A DNA stretch of 64,000 nt from Bradyrhizobium sp. 195 (lineage in GTDB: Bacteria; Pseudomonadota; Alphaproteobacteria; Rhizobiales; Xanthobacteraceae): the NCBI RefSeq assembly GCF_023101665.1, contig NZ_CP082161.1, positions 7,484,501-7,548,500 on the forward strand, given 5' to 3'. How positions within the stretch are numbered: the stretch's first letter is position 1; the number at the start of each line of letters is the position of its first letter. Both the position numbers and the translations under genes were made by a program. Below, in pieces: positions 7,719 to 15,630 of the stretch. Under the pieces are notes generated by a model. The model saw only the letters and a program-made list of their open reading frames with translations. It was not told the origin of the DNA and made no database searches.

Positions 7719-7803
7719 GCCCCTGTGGCGGAACTGGTAGACGCGCTCGACTCAAAATCGAGTTCCGCAAGGAGTGCTGGTTCGATTCCGGCCAGGGGCA
7801 CCA
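7719..7803 (+). tRNA. tRNA-Leu (anticodon CAA)
   Basis: 85 nt including an encoded CCA. Acceptor stem GCCCCTG pairs with CAGGGGC. Anticodon stem CTCGA/TCGAG encloses loop CTCAAAA, giving anticodon CAA at 7753-7755, which reads UUG. A long variable arm (TTCCGCAAGGA) and a T-arm with GGTTCGATTCC complete the class II fold. No duplicate of its 3' end was seen elsewhere in the window, so there is no sign of an element integrated in it. Confidence 0.95.
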
Positions 7804-7995
7804 GCCTTCGCTGCTTCGCAGCTACGGCTAGGCAAGCCAGGCGCAATTCCATCCATGCGAAGCGGCGAAGGCTGTCGTGCCGGAGCCTTGGCGAAGGCGG
7901 ACCGGCTCAACACACTCGCTCTCCTCCTCCTCTAGCCATCCCCGCCTCCTCCCTGTATAAACCGGTAGCTTCTTCCGTAACTCGAAGGAGCTCAT

Positions 7996-8298
7996 ATGAA
8001 CGACCTGCACGCGTGGCTTTCGCAACAGCACCACGGTTTGCGGACCTTCCAGACCTTTCAGCAGAAGCTCGAGACGCTCGGCCGGCGCGATCCCGCCCAG
8101 CGCGGCCTGTGCCGCCTGCTCAGCAATGTCGTCGGCAGCTATGTCGAGGCCTTTGACGAAGCTCCGCTGCCGGTCGAGGTCGCCGACGGCGCCTATCATC
8201 GCCTGCTGACGCTGGTCGAAAGCCTCGATCTGCACGGAGACGCCGCTCGCCGCCTCACCGACATCAACCGCGTGGCGACCTGCGAATTGTGGCGCTGA
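7996..8298 (+). CDS. Hypothetical protein
   Basis: 100 residues, ATG 7996 after AAGGAG (7985-7990). It is a soluble, all-helical protein with no signal peptide and a single cysteine near its end ('RVATCELWR'). No family recognised. The strong ribosome-binding site and ordinary codon use support a real gene. It lies between the tRNA and a long repeat. Confidence 0.65.
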   Translation: MNDLHAWLSQQHHGLRTFQTFQQKLETLGRRDPAQRGLCRLLSNVVGSYVEAFDEAPLPVEVADGAYHRLLTLVESLDLHGDAARRLTDINRVATCELWR

Positions 8299-8395
8299 CC
8301 GGCACGACCAGCGCGCACATTTCAGTTTTCAAACAACGAGACACGCCGCTACAGCCTCGCGGCGCATGACGCCCAAGTCTTGTGCTCCTCTCGAC

Positions 8396-8890
8396 GCCCC
8401 TTCCGTGGAAAGGGCGCAGGGAAGGCCGGGCGCCGGCTGGCACCCGCGGTCCGCTGTGCGCAAATTGCGCGAAAACAAATGCACAGCGGCATACAGGGCA
8501 GCCTGGACATCCCGGCCTTTCCCTGCGCAGTGGCTTTACGGCTTATGGCGTGCTCTCCCCGGGGAGCGATGCACTATTGCCCCCGTCGCCTTGCGGATGA
8601 CTGGTGCGCGTGCCCGGTCGGGCCGCTTCACCACCGCAAGCCTTGACGCACAGACCCCGGGCGTCAGGACGACACGCTTTTGCCGTACGCGGACCGCACC
8701 GGTCGTGTGCGCGCCAGTCAACCGCTCACGGGCCAAACCCGCCCTGCGATTGCTGGCGCGCCGATGCGCTCCACGTCCACCGCCACCCCGCCCGCGTATC
8801 GTGACGATCGCGAAACGCCCCTTATCCATGGGCCGGGATGACGACGCATATACGCCATTTCCGAATTTCGGTCAACCAGAATCTTGGCGC
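8396..8890 (+). repeat. Long dispersed repeat (about 500 bp), copy A
   Basis: Collinear with 37004-37506: shared blocks include GGGCGCAGGGAAGGCCGGG, GGCTGGCACCCGCGGTCCGC, ACGGCTTATG..GTGCTCTCCC, GAC.ACACG.TTTTGCCG, CCCGCCCTGCG, and near the end TCCGAATTTC..T and CAGAATCTT. Divergence between the blocks is high, with small indels. Several frames are open across it but they are unrelated between the copies' flanks and look non-coding. Peptides translated from such repeats are often mis-annotated in Bradyrhizobium. Confidence 0.75.
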
Positions 8891-8980
8891 GCGAAACGGC
8901 GCGCGCTCGGACAGATCGTTCCGGTTGAGAACAGCTTCTGTAGCCCAATAGATTCATTCTTGCCTTACGCGTATCCACAG

Positions 8981-9068
8981 CGTCATTGCGAACGCAGCGA
9001 AGCGATCCAGGAATGCATCCACGGAGGTAGCCTGGATTGCTTCGTCGCAAGAGCTCCTCGCAATGACG
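8981..9068. repeat. Inverted repeat, CGTCATTGCGAGCGCAGCGA family, copy A (degenerate)
   Basis: Left arm CGTCATTGCGAACGCAGCGA (8981 on), right arm ends CTCGCAATGACG (to 9068). The arms are imperfect, with an insertion of about eight bases on the right. The perfect copy is at 36818-36898. Its translation gives the widely seen spurious peptide 'RHCERSEAIQ'. Confidence 0.8.
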
Positions 9069-9144
9069 AGGAGGAGAGATTACAAGCTTCCGGAGGCGTT
9101 CACCTTCGCCGCGCCAATCCCTATATCCTGTGGCAACAGATGTG

Positions 9145-9390
9145 ATGCAGCGGACAGCTTTGATGGCCAGGACACGCACGACGGACACCGACGACCTCCC
9201 CCGCTACTTCGTCTGGGTGCGGGGCCTGGAAGGGCCCGAGCCGCAGAAATGGACGGCCATGGACTTCGGTGTCGGCGATTGGAAGCGGCCGCTCGTGCTG
9301 GCCTATCTGGAGCTGCCGCAGGACGAACGGCGGTTGACATTGTCGGCGCTGGCCCGGCGCTATCCGCCGCCGCGGGTTGATCTCTCATGA
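9145..9390 (+). CDS. Small hypothetical protein
   Basis: 81 residues from ATG 9145; GTG 9130 or ATG 9163 are alternative starts. The conserved-looking core is 'PRYFVWVRGLEGPEPQKWTA' and 'LAYLELPQDERRLTLSALAR', soluble and rich in Trp/Pro. No family recognised. It follows the degenerate inverted repeat, and the next 160 bases contain no gene that I can see. Confidence 0.45.
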   Translation: MQRTALMARTRTTDTDDLPRYFVWVRGLEGPEPQKWTAMDFGVGDWKRPLVLAYLELPQDERRLTLSALARRYPPPRVDLS

Positions 9391-9549
9391 GCCGGTCTAG
9401 GGTGTACTCATAAACATCCGCTCCGCCAGGCAAAGCGGAAGTCGCCCGCTTAAGCGCTACTGTGCAGCCGCCGCGGCCAGTATACTTCCGTATGATCCAC
9501 TTGCCGAACCAATGGAGTAACGTCCCTCCGACTTTGATGGGGACTTTAT

Positions 9550-9720
9550 ATGGATCTGTTTCGCGCGGAGAAGATCGGAGAAGTCGAAAACAATTCGGCT
9601 CGAAAATGTCGGGTCTGCGACAAGCAACTACAGCTGGTTCGCACGATACTGAACATGGAAACCGGTAACCTCATACACCTGTTCGAATGCGAATGCGGCG
9701 ATCGCATCTGGAACGACTGA
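9550..9720 (+). CDS. Small zinc-ribbon-like protein
   Basis: 56 residues from ATG 9550, eight bases after GGGGA. Cysteines are paired as 'KCRVCDKQ' (C-x-x-C) near the middle and 'FECECGDRIW' (C-x-C) near the end, the spacing of a compact zinc ribbon. Residues between them ('LQLVRTILNMETGNLIHLFE') would form the beta-hairpin. Short zinc-ribbon proteins of this sort are frequent in Bradyrhizobium; a nucleic-acid or protein-binding role is only a guess. Lower GC than the surrounding core genes. Confidence 0.6.
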   Translation: MDLFRAEKIGEVENNSARKCRVCDKQLQLVRTILNMETGNLIHLFECECGDRIWND

Positions 9721-10044
9721 GGGCGCCTCAGGTGACCGCCTCTTTCAGTTCAAAAGATGCTGAGCAGATGGCTAGTGTTGATGCGCCGACATCTCCAGCA
9801 AGATAGGTCGAGGAGCATTGACATAACGGCGCTCGATCACAACGGCGGCGACCATCCGGCACCGCCGTTTCAGCAACAGCCTTTGGCTTTTTGAAGCAAG
9901 CGACTTCCGAAAGTGGCCCATCGGCGAAGGCGGGAATCAGGGAAGCCGAACGCTCCAATCACCTCCCGCGCCGCGACCTTCTTTCACGGGTACGGACGGA
10001 GAAATGCGAGTAACGTGCCGTCGCGGGCCGTAAAACGCACTTTC
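9721..10044. other. Intergenic region, no gene seen
   Basis: About 320 bases. Only an 8-bp stem with a 13-base loop (9841-9848 with 9862-9869) stands out. A 76-codon minus-strand frame here has no ribosome-binding site and no recognisable motif. The right end must hold the promoter of the next gene. Confidence 0.5.
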
Positions 10045-10058
10045 AGGAGGACCGTCGC

Positions 10059-11036
10059 ATGATCGATAGACGAAGCCTCGTCACAGGCGCGATTATCATT
10101 ATGCTCGAGCCGCGATTGGCTCGTGCGCAGCGATCAGGAAAGTTATCGCGAGTTGTTTTCTTTTCGGTCGCGGCTGGTCCGAACCCTCTTGCGGATTCGT
10201 TCGGGCGAGGATTGAAGGAGCTGGGTTATAGTGAGGGACACAACCTTTCGATCCAGTATCGTTGGATGGCTGGTCATGAGAGCCAGTACGACGAGGTAGC
10301 GCGCGAGTTGGCCGAAAGTCAGCTGGACGTGATTGTCACAGCGGGCCATCCTCTGGCTGTTGCCGCCAAGAAGGCGACAGCACAGACACCAATCGTCGCG
10401 CTTGCAGTTGTCAATCCCGTGGGAAGTGGCTTAGCTGCAAGCATCTCCCATCCCGGTGGCAACTTGACGGGCTTTTCCTTGGAGGTCACGCCCGAAACGA
10501 ACGCAAAAATGCTTCAGCTTTTGCACGAGGCAGCTCCTAAAATCACTCGAATTGGTGTGCTTTGGAATTCTGCAAATCCTGGCAGCCGTTTCTACCTCGA
10601 GGCGGTGGAGCAAGCAGCACAATCGGAAGGGCTTACCCTCAATGCTTACGATGTACGCCGAGCGGAGGACATCGATGGTGTTTTCCGTTCGCTTCGCGGA
10701 AATGTTGAAGGACTCATTGTGTTCCCGGAGGGGCTCCTTTGGACGTATCGCCGCAAGATCGTTGACGCTTCGCGGGAAGCACAACTAGCGACGATCTTTG
10801 GTTATCGCGATGCTGCCGAAATGGGAGCGCTGATGAGCTACGGCCCCGATCTCGTCGATCTCTTCAAGAGAGGCGCAGCTTACGTAGATAAGATCATCAA
10901 AGGCGCCAAAGCTGCGGAGCTTCCGATTCAACAGCCGGCAAAATTTGAGTTGGTGATCAATGTGAAGACGGCTAATGCCTTGCACGTTGGTGTACCTCCA
11001 ACGTTGCTCGCCCGCGCGGATGCGGTGATCGAATAA
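10059..11036 (+). CDS. Orphan ABC-type substrate-binding protein (PF04392-like)
   Basis: 325 residues, ATG 10059 with perfect AGGAGG at 10045-10050. N-terminal signal 'MIDRRSLVTGAIIIMLEPRLARA' carries a twin-arginine-like 'DRRSLV'. The body matches ABC_sub_bind proteins: 'SRVVFFSVAAGPNPLADSF', 'GLKELGYSEGHNL', then 'LDVIVTAGHPLAVAAKKAT', 'TPIVALAVVNPVGSGL' and 'SHPGGNLTGFS'. Such proteins bind small aromatic or amino-acid-like ligands in the periplasm. No permease or ATPase gene is adjacent. Codon use is clearly less GC-rich than the flanks, which suggests acquisition. Confidence 0.8.
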   Translation: MIDRRSLVTGAIIIMLEPRLARAQRSGKLSRVVFFSVAAGPNPLADSFGRGLKELGYSEGHNLSIQYRWMAGHESQYDEVARELAESQLDVIVTAGHPLAVAAKKATAQTPIVALAVVNPVGSGLAASISHPGGNLTGFSLEVTPETNAKMLQLLHEAAPKITRIGVLWNSANPGSRFYLEAVEQAAQSEGLTLNAYDVRRAEDIDGVFRSLRGNVEGLIVFPEGLLWTYRRKIVDASREAQLATIFGYRDAAEMGALMSYGPDLVDLFKRGAAYVDKIIKGAKAAELPIQQPAKFELVINVKTANALHVGVPPTLLARADAVIE

Positions 11037-11400
11037 GCGCGTTAGTCCCGGTGTATGTGCCCCCAGGCGACCCTTAGCTGCCGCTCTTTTTCTGCGTCCG
11101 ACGTCGGCTTGCGGGGTACCAACGGACCCCAGGTCGAGTACGGCCGCAAGGCCCGCACGTGGCCTAACTCGGACCACGTGGCCCAACTCGGACGTTGTGA
11201 GCTGCGGTAACGGGCCGGTGTCAGAGGCAGAGCGGACCGGTCGGCGCCCTGAGCGCCGCGCGGAGCACGGATTCCAGCTTAGGTGCGACCCCACAACCGT
11301 CTACCCGCGCTGACGCGGGACCAAGTCATCGCCGCCCCCATGATTATGGGTGTCACGGCATCCGCACTGCGGTTAAACTTGCCTTTGCACCGCGGGGGAC
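11037..11400. other. Intergenic region with a tandem 15-mer
   Basis: About 360 bases without a gene. TGGCCTAACTCGGAC (11160-11174) recurs as TGGCCCAACTCGGAC (11179-11193), a 19-bp period. The rest shows no coding character. It probably holds the promoter of the two-component operon at its right end. Confidence 0.5.
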
Positions 11401-11416
11401 ACGCGGGTGCGGGACC

Positions 11417-12106
11417 ATGATCATGACCGAACAGGGCGAGACGGGTGACACCATCACCATCCTCCTCGTCGAGGACGACGCACCGACCTGCTGGCGGCTG
11501 CAGGATGCGCTGGTCAAGGCCGGCTACGAGGTGCGCAGCGCCGGCACGCTCAGTGAAGCCCGTGCCGCCCTCGCCGGCGGCGCGCCGCGCGTGCTGCTGA
11601 CCGACCTGCGGCTGCCCGACGGCCACGGCGTCGAGCTGATCCGCGAGATGAGGCAGCGCTTTCCCGACACCGAGATCATGGTGATCTCGGCACTCGGGGA
11701 CGAGGAAAGCGTGATCTCCGCGATCACGGTCGGCGCCACCGGTTATCTGCTCAAGGACGCCTTCCCCACCGACATCGCCACCACCGTGCGCGATCTCGTC
11801 GCCGGCCATTCGCCGATCTCGGCCTCGATCGCGCGCTTCATCGTGCGCAGAACGCAAGGTACCGCGCAGAATTCGGCCGAGCCGCCGCCCGGCCCCGCGC
11901 TCAACACGGCCAGGCTGACACCGCGGGAGATCGATATCCTCTGGGGCATCGCAAAAGGCTTCAGCTATGCCGAGATCGCCAGCCATCTCGGCCTGTCCAA
12001 GCAGACCGTGCCAGGCCATATCAAGAACATCTATCGCAAGCTCGAGGTGCATACGCGCAGCGAAGCGGTATTCGAGGCGGTGCAGCAGGGCCTGATCAAG
12101 CTGTGA
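11417..12106 (+). CDS. LuxR/NarL-type response regulator
   Basis: 229 residues. Receiver domain at about 10-130: acidic pair 'VEDDA', phospho-acceptor Asp63 in 'LLTDLRLPDGHG', the T/S position in 'MVISALGD' and the Lys in 'YLLKDAF'. A LuxR helix-turn-helix follows ('LTPREIDILWGIAKGFSYAE', then 'SKQTVPGHIKNIYRKLEVHT'). The recognition helix has Pro-Gly where family members usually have Lys-Thr. It is translationally coupled to the kinase: its TGA (12104-12106) overlaps the kinase's GTG (12103). Confidence 0.9.
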   Translation: MIMTEQGETGDTITILLVEDDAPTCWRLQDALVKAGYEVRSAGTLSEARAALAGGAPRVLLTDLRLPDGHGVELIREMRQRFPDTEIMVISALGDEESVISAITVGATGYLLKDAFPTDIATTVRDLVAGHSPISASIARFIVRRTQGTAQNSAEPPPGPALNTARLTPREIDILWGIAKGFSYAEIASHLGLSKQTVPGHIKNIYRKLEVHTRSEAVFEAVQQGLIKL

Positions 12107-14037
12107 GCGAGATCGCGGCCAAGGCACCTACGAAGGCACCCACGCGCCCGCGGCGCCGACTGATCGCCTCGCGCCTCGTGCCCTATCTGCTGCTGCAGGC
12201 CCTGATCGTGATCGCCACCGTTCTCGGGCTGCGGCTGCTGCAGCCGAGCGACCCCGACGATTTTGCGCTGAGCGGATTTTCACTGCGGGAAGATGGCGTG
12301 ACGACCCCCGTGACGCTGCCGCATTTCACGGCTTCGCGCTATTCGCTGGCCGATCCGCCGCTCTACACCGGCACCTTCACGTTCCGTCGCGGCGATGCGG
12401 CGTCGGGATGGTCGGTCTACCTTCCGCGCTTCAGCAACGCGGTGGAGGTCGCAGTCGACGGCGTCGTCGTGCTCGACTCCCGGCGCGATGCCAATGCCAA
12501 CCGGCCCGACCGCAACACGCCGCAGATCGCCGCCGTTCCCGCCTCGCTGCTGCGTGAGGGCACCAACGAGATCACGGTGCGGCTGTTCGTTTGGGGACCG
12601 TTGAAGGGCTTTCTCGACACGGTGTATGTCGGACCGGACGCGGCCTTGCGCCCGGCCTATGAGACGCGCACGCTGCTGTTCGTCACCCTGCCCGTGGTGT
12701 TCTCGGCCTGGCAGTCGATCCTGGCCGTCATCCTCGCGATCATGTGGCTGATGCGGCGTCATGAGCCGGTCTACGGCGTGCTGGCGGCCGCGATGGTGCT
12801 CGGCGTGGTGCAGGCGTTCGCACCCCCGCCGGTCCCGCCGGCCGCCACGTCACGGCTGGCCGCCGTGCTGCTGGCGTCCGCCCCGACAGAGAGTGCGCTG
12901 ATCGTCGTCTTCGGCGTGCTGTTTTTCGGCTGGCGCTGGCCACGCTACGCCACGCTGCTGTTCCTGCCGGGAATTGTCGTGTTCGTGGTCGGGCTGATCG
13001 GAGGCCCGCCGCTGCCGCGAATCCTTTTTCTGGTGCTCGGCATCCCCACGGTCGGAATTTGCCTGGTCCTGATGGCCTGCATCACGGCAACGGCGGTGGT
13101 GCGGCGGCAGGACGCCGCGAGCTTCACGATCGGCTGCGCGGTGACCATCGTGCTGGTCTGCTGGATCCAGGACATGCTTAACGTGCTCGAGATCGTGAGC
13201 AACGATCGCATCTTCGTCTCGCGCCTGTCCTATTCGGCGATGCTGGTCGCGATCGGCGCCGGGCTGACCTGGCGCTTTGCCCGCGCGTTGAACCAGGTCG
13301 ACAGCTTTGCCGGCCAGCTCGTGACGCGCGTGCGCGAAGCCGAGGAGCGGCTGAAGGCGAGCTTTGCCCGCGAGGAGGAGCGCGCGCGCGCCGCCGCACT
13401 CGCCAACGAGCGCACGCGCCTGATGCGTGACCTGCATGACGGCCTCGGCGGCCAACTCGTCAGCATCGTCGCGCTCTCCGAGCGTGGCCATGAGGGCGCG
13501 ACCATCACCGACGCCGCCCGTGCCGCGCTGAAGGATCTGCGTCTCGTCATCGATTCCATGGACGACATCGGGGGCGACCTGATGCTCGCCCTCGGCTCCT
13601 GGCGCGAACGCGCGAGCGCGCAATTGCGGCCGCACGACATCACGCTCGACTGGCGCGTGGCGACGCCGCAGGGCCTGCCGCTGCATCCCGAGCTCAGGCC
13701 ATGGCACGTCATCCAGATCGTGCGCATCCTCGACGAGGCCGTGACCAATGCGGTCAAGCACGCCGAGGCCCGCCACATCGCGGTCACCATCGACACGCTG
13801 GACGGCGACCAGGGGCCGTACGGCGTGATCAGCGTGACCGACGACGGCCATGGCTTTGCGGTGAGCGATAATGGCGAGGCCGCGCGCACGGGCCAGACCG
13901 CGCGCGGCTTGCGCAACATGAGAAACCGCGCCGCGCGCTGCGGCGCGATGCTCGATCTGAGTTCCGACACCTCCGGGACGCGGGTGCGGCTGCAATTGCC
14001 GCAGTGTTTTCCCGACAGCGACATGGCTGCGGGCTGA
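12103..14037 (+). CDS. Membrane sensor histidine kinase (HisKA_3 type)
   Basis: 644 residues from GTG 12103. One helix at about 28-45 is followed by a periplasmic domain of some 140 residues with a jelly-roll look ('PPLYTGTFTFRRGD', 'FSNAVEVAVDGVVVLDS', 'EITVRLFVWG'), resembling DISM-type ligand domains. Seven further hydrophobic segments run from about 190 to 405. The kinase core has His445 in 'RLMRDLHDGLGG', the N-box 'DEAVTNAVKHAEAR' and G-boxes 'DDGHGFA' and 'GLRNMRNRA'. This is the DISMED2-7TM-kinase plan, pointing to an extracellular, perhaps sugar-like ligand. It partners the preceding regulator. Confidence 0.9.
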   Translation: MSEIAAKAPTKAPTRPRRRLIASRLVPYLLLQALIVIATVLGLRLLQPSDPDDFALSGFSLREDGVTTPVTLPHFTASRYSLADPPLYTGTFTFRRGDAASGWSVYLPRFSNAVEVAVDGVVVLDSRRDANANRPDRNTPQIAAVPASLLREGTNEITVRLFVWGPLKGFLDTVYVGPDAALRPAYETRTLLFVTLPVVFSAWQSILAVILAIMWLMRRHEPVYGVLAAAMVLGVVQAFAPPPVPPAATSRLAAVLLASAPTESALIVVFGVLFFGWRWPRYATLLFLPGIVVFVVGLIGGPPLPRILFLVLGIPTVGICLVLMACITATAVVRRQDAASFTIGCAVTIVLVCWIQDMLNVLEIVSNDRIFVSRLSYSAMLVAIGAGLTWRFARALNQVDSFAGQLVTRVREAEERLKASFAREEERARAAALANERTRLMRDLHDGLGGQLVSIVALSERGHEGATITDAARAALKDLRLVIDSMDDIGGDLMLALGSWRERASAQLRPHDITLDWRVATPQGLPLHPELRPWHVIQIVRILDEAVTNAVKHAEARHIAVTIDTLDGDQGPYGVISVTDDGHGFAVSDNGEAARTGQTARGLRNMRNRAARCGAMLDLSSDTSGTRVRLQLPQCFPDSDMAAG

Positions 14038-14171
14038 AAAGCCCCCTCTCCGAACGTGTGGGACGCACGGAGAGAGGGAACGGGCCTGGTGTTTTGCCGG
14101 CGGAGAACGGGGGCTCGTCCGCAGGGCGCCTGGGCCCGAAGCGATGCAATCAATTCAATCGAATGGAAATA

Positions 14172-14456
14172 TCAGCGCACGCCGACGCGATTGACCGGAC
14201 CGCCGCGATTCATCGGTGTTCCCGCGCGCACGCCGACACCGGGCGCGCCGACGCCGGGCGTCGCGACCGCCGCCCTCGCGACCGGCGCTCCCACCACCAC
14301 CGCCGCAGTCGGACGCACCACGCAGCCCTTGGGCACGCCGACCGTCTTGCAATAGACCACCGCCTGCGCCGGGCTCGTGCCCAGCGACACCATCGCCGCG
14401 CCCGCCAGCGCCATGACCGTCAGCCCTGCGCTGAGCGCTCCAGCTCTCTTCGACAT
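14172..14456 (-). CDS. Small secreted Val/Ala/Gly-rich protein
   Basis: 94 residues from ATG 14456, preceded by AGGAGAG on the minus strand; the frame is open upstream without coding character. A Sec signal ('GLTVMALAGAAMVSLGTSPAQA') precedes 'VVYCKTVGVPKGCVVRP', whose two cysteines 8 residues apart could form a disulfide. The C-terminal half is a Val-Gly-Ala-Pro-rich low-complexity tail. Function unknown; probably periplasmic or surface-associated. Confidence 0.65.
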   Translation of the reverse strand: MSKRAGALSAGLTVMALAGAAMVSLGTSPAQAVVYCKTVGVPKGCVVRPTAAVVVGAPVARAAVATPGVGAPGVGVRAGTPMNRGGPVNRVGVR

Positions 14457-14693
14457 CCTTTGCTCTCCTGCTTCCGTTCGGCGTCCCGATGCAATCACCG
14501 GATTTCGCAGCCGAGGTGCAGCCTCAATGGCAAAAGACGGCGCGCGGATACATGCCATGAAGATGGGGGATGCCGCGACCGCGGGGCCGCGCCGATGCCA
14601 TGAACATGGCATGGACCCATGACCGGCCTTCGCGGAATGGTCCGGCCCGATTGGTCCCTGTCGGGACCAACGCCGATTCCAAGGAGGTGTTTT

Positions 14694-14918
14694 ATGAAGA
14701 TTTCAGCTCTTGCCGCGCTGCTGCTCACGGCCGCCGCCCTGCCCGCTGCCGCGCAATCCGGTCCGTCGCCCCAGGAGCAAATGGCCTGCCGCGGCGATGC
14801 CAGCAAATTCTGCGCCGAACATATCGGCAAGCCGCCGCAGATGAACGCCTGCCTGCGCGAGAACAAGTCGAAGCTCTCGGACTCCTGCCGCAAGGTCGTC
14901 GAATCGCGCGGCGGCTGA
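14694..14918 (+). CDS. Secreted cysteine-containing small protein
   Basis: 74 residues. ATG 14694 is preceded by AAGGAGGT (14681-14688), one of the best ribosome-binding sites in the window. Signal peptide 1-21 ('ALAALLLTAAALPAAAQ'), then four cysteines: 'MACRGDASKFCAEHIG' and 'MNACLRENKSKLSDSCRKVV'. The C-x7-C ... C-x11-C spacing resembles the cysteine-rich repeats of Golgi apparatus protein 1-like bacterial proteins. Divergent from the preceding small secreted protein gene. Confidence 0.75.
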   Translation: MKISALAALLLTAAALPAAAQSGPSPQEQMACRGDASKFCAEHIGKPPQMNACLRENKSKLSDSCRKVVESRGG

Positions 14919-14982
14919 TCTTTCTTCCTTCCTTGGGAGAACGATGAGAGGGCGGCGCTCTGCCGCCCTCCTAAACGCGCCA

Positions 14983-15405
14983 CTACTCCTGCATCATCTC
15001 GCCGCTGCCGCCGAACTCGGCCGGGAAATCCTTCAGCTTGGGCAGGCCATCACGCATCGGCAGCACGGTCTCGGCATAGTTGACGTGAACACCGGGCGCG
15101 AATGCGAGCGTGGGGATGGTGGCGGTGAAGACGTCGACCAGGTCGAGCGGCGGATGGTTGGTCATGAGATGGCCGCCGCACTTCCCGCAAAATTTGCGCT
15201 GGCTGAGCGGCGTCTTGGCAAACGTCTCGACATTCTCCGCGCCTTCGGTGATGCGCACCGCCTCGGGCTTCCACAGGCTGAAGGCGTTGACCGGGCCGCC
15301 CGACCAGGAGCGGCAGGAGCGGCAATGGCAATAGCCCATCGCCTCCGGTGCGCCCGTGACCTCGATCGTCACCGCGCCACAGAAGCAGTTTCCGACATGT
15401 TTCAT
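14983..15405 (-). CDS. GFA-family (CENP-V-like) zinc protein
   Basis: 140 residues from ATG 15405 (GGAGAC upstream on the minus strand); the longer frame runs into an inverted repeat and is not coding. Zinc ligands are plain: 'CFCGAV' at the start, 'YCHCRSC' and 'KFCGKCGGHL'. This is the glutathione-dependent formaldehyde-activating enzyme/centromere protein V fold. Members bind glutathione adducts or act as lyases, but most are uncharacterised and the name overstates what is known. Cytoplasmic. Confidence 0.85.
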   Translation of the reverse strand: MKHVGNCFCGAVTIEVTGAPEAMGYCHCRSCRSWSGGPVNAFSLWKPEAVRITEGAENVETFAKTPLSQRKFCGKCGGHLMTNHPPLDLVDVFTATIPTLAFAPGVHVNYAETVLPMRDGLPKLKDFPAEFGGSGEMMQE

Positions 15406-15437
15406 TTGGTCGTCTCCGTTTGATGAAGGGGAGAAAT

Positions 15438-15491
15438 CCTCTCCCCGCCCCCGTTCCACGATATCTCGGGAAGGCGGGATGCGGGGAGAGG
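15438..15491. repeat. Inverted repeat CCTCTCCCCGC ... GCGGGGAGAGG
   Basis: Perfect 11-bp arms (15438-15448 and 15481-15491) upstream of the GFA gene. The sequence type is similar to, but not the same as, the element at 20636-20757. Confidence 0.55.
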
Positions 15492-15630
15492 TGTCGGGAT
15501 GAAGGGGGAGATCACCCCAAGGAACTTTGAGAGGGACGTTGAGGGGACGGACGCGTGCGATCCTCGCGTACCTCACTCGGCGCGGTCACGCGTCCTCCTT
15601 TCAAAGGACGCGCGCGGTGCTGCGCCGAGG

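Noticed and set aside
7719..7803. tRNA-Leu as an integration site
   Set aside because: No second copy of its 3' end was found, and the recombinase gene is 32 kb away.
7611..8156. 181-codon frame with 'PVAELVDALDSKSSSARSAG'
   Set aside because: This is the translation of the tRNA-Leu gene, a well-known false protein.
8366..9145. 259-codon frame over the long repeat
   Set aside because: It spans two repeat elements, includes the spurious 'RHCERSEAIQ' peptide, and the second repeat copy does not keep the same frame.
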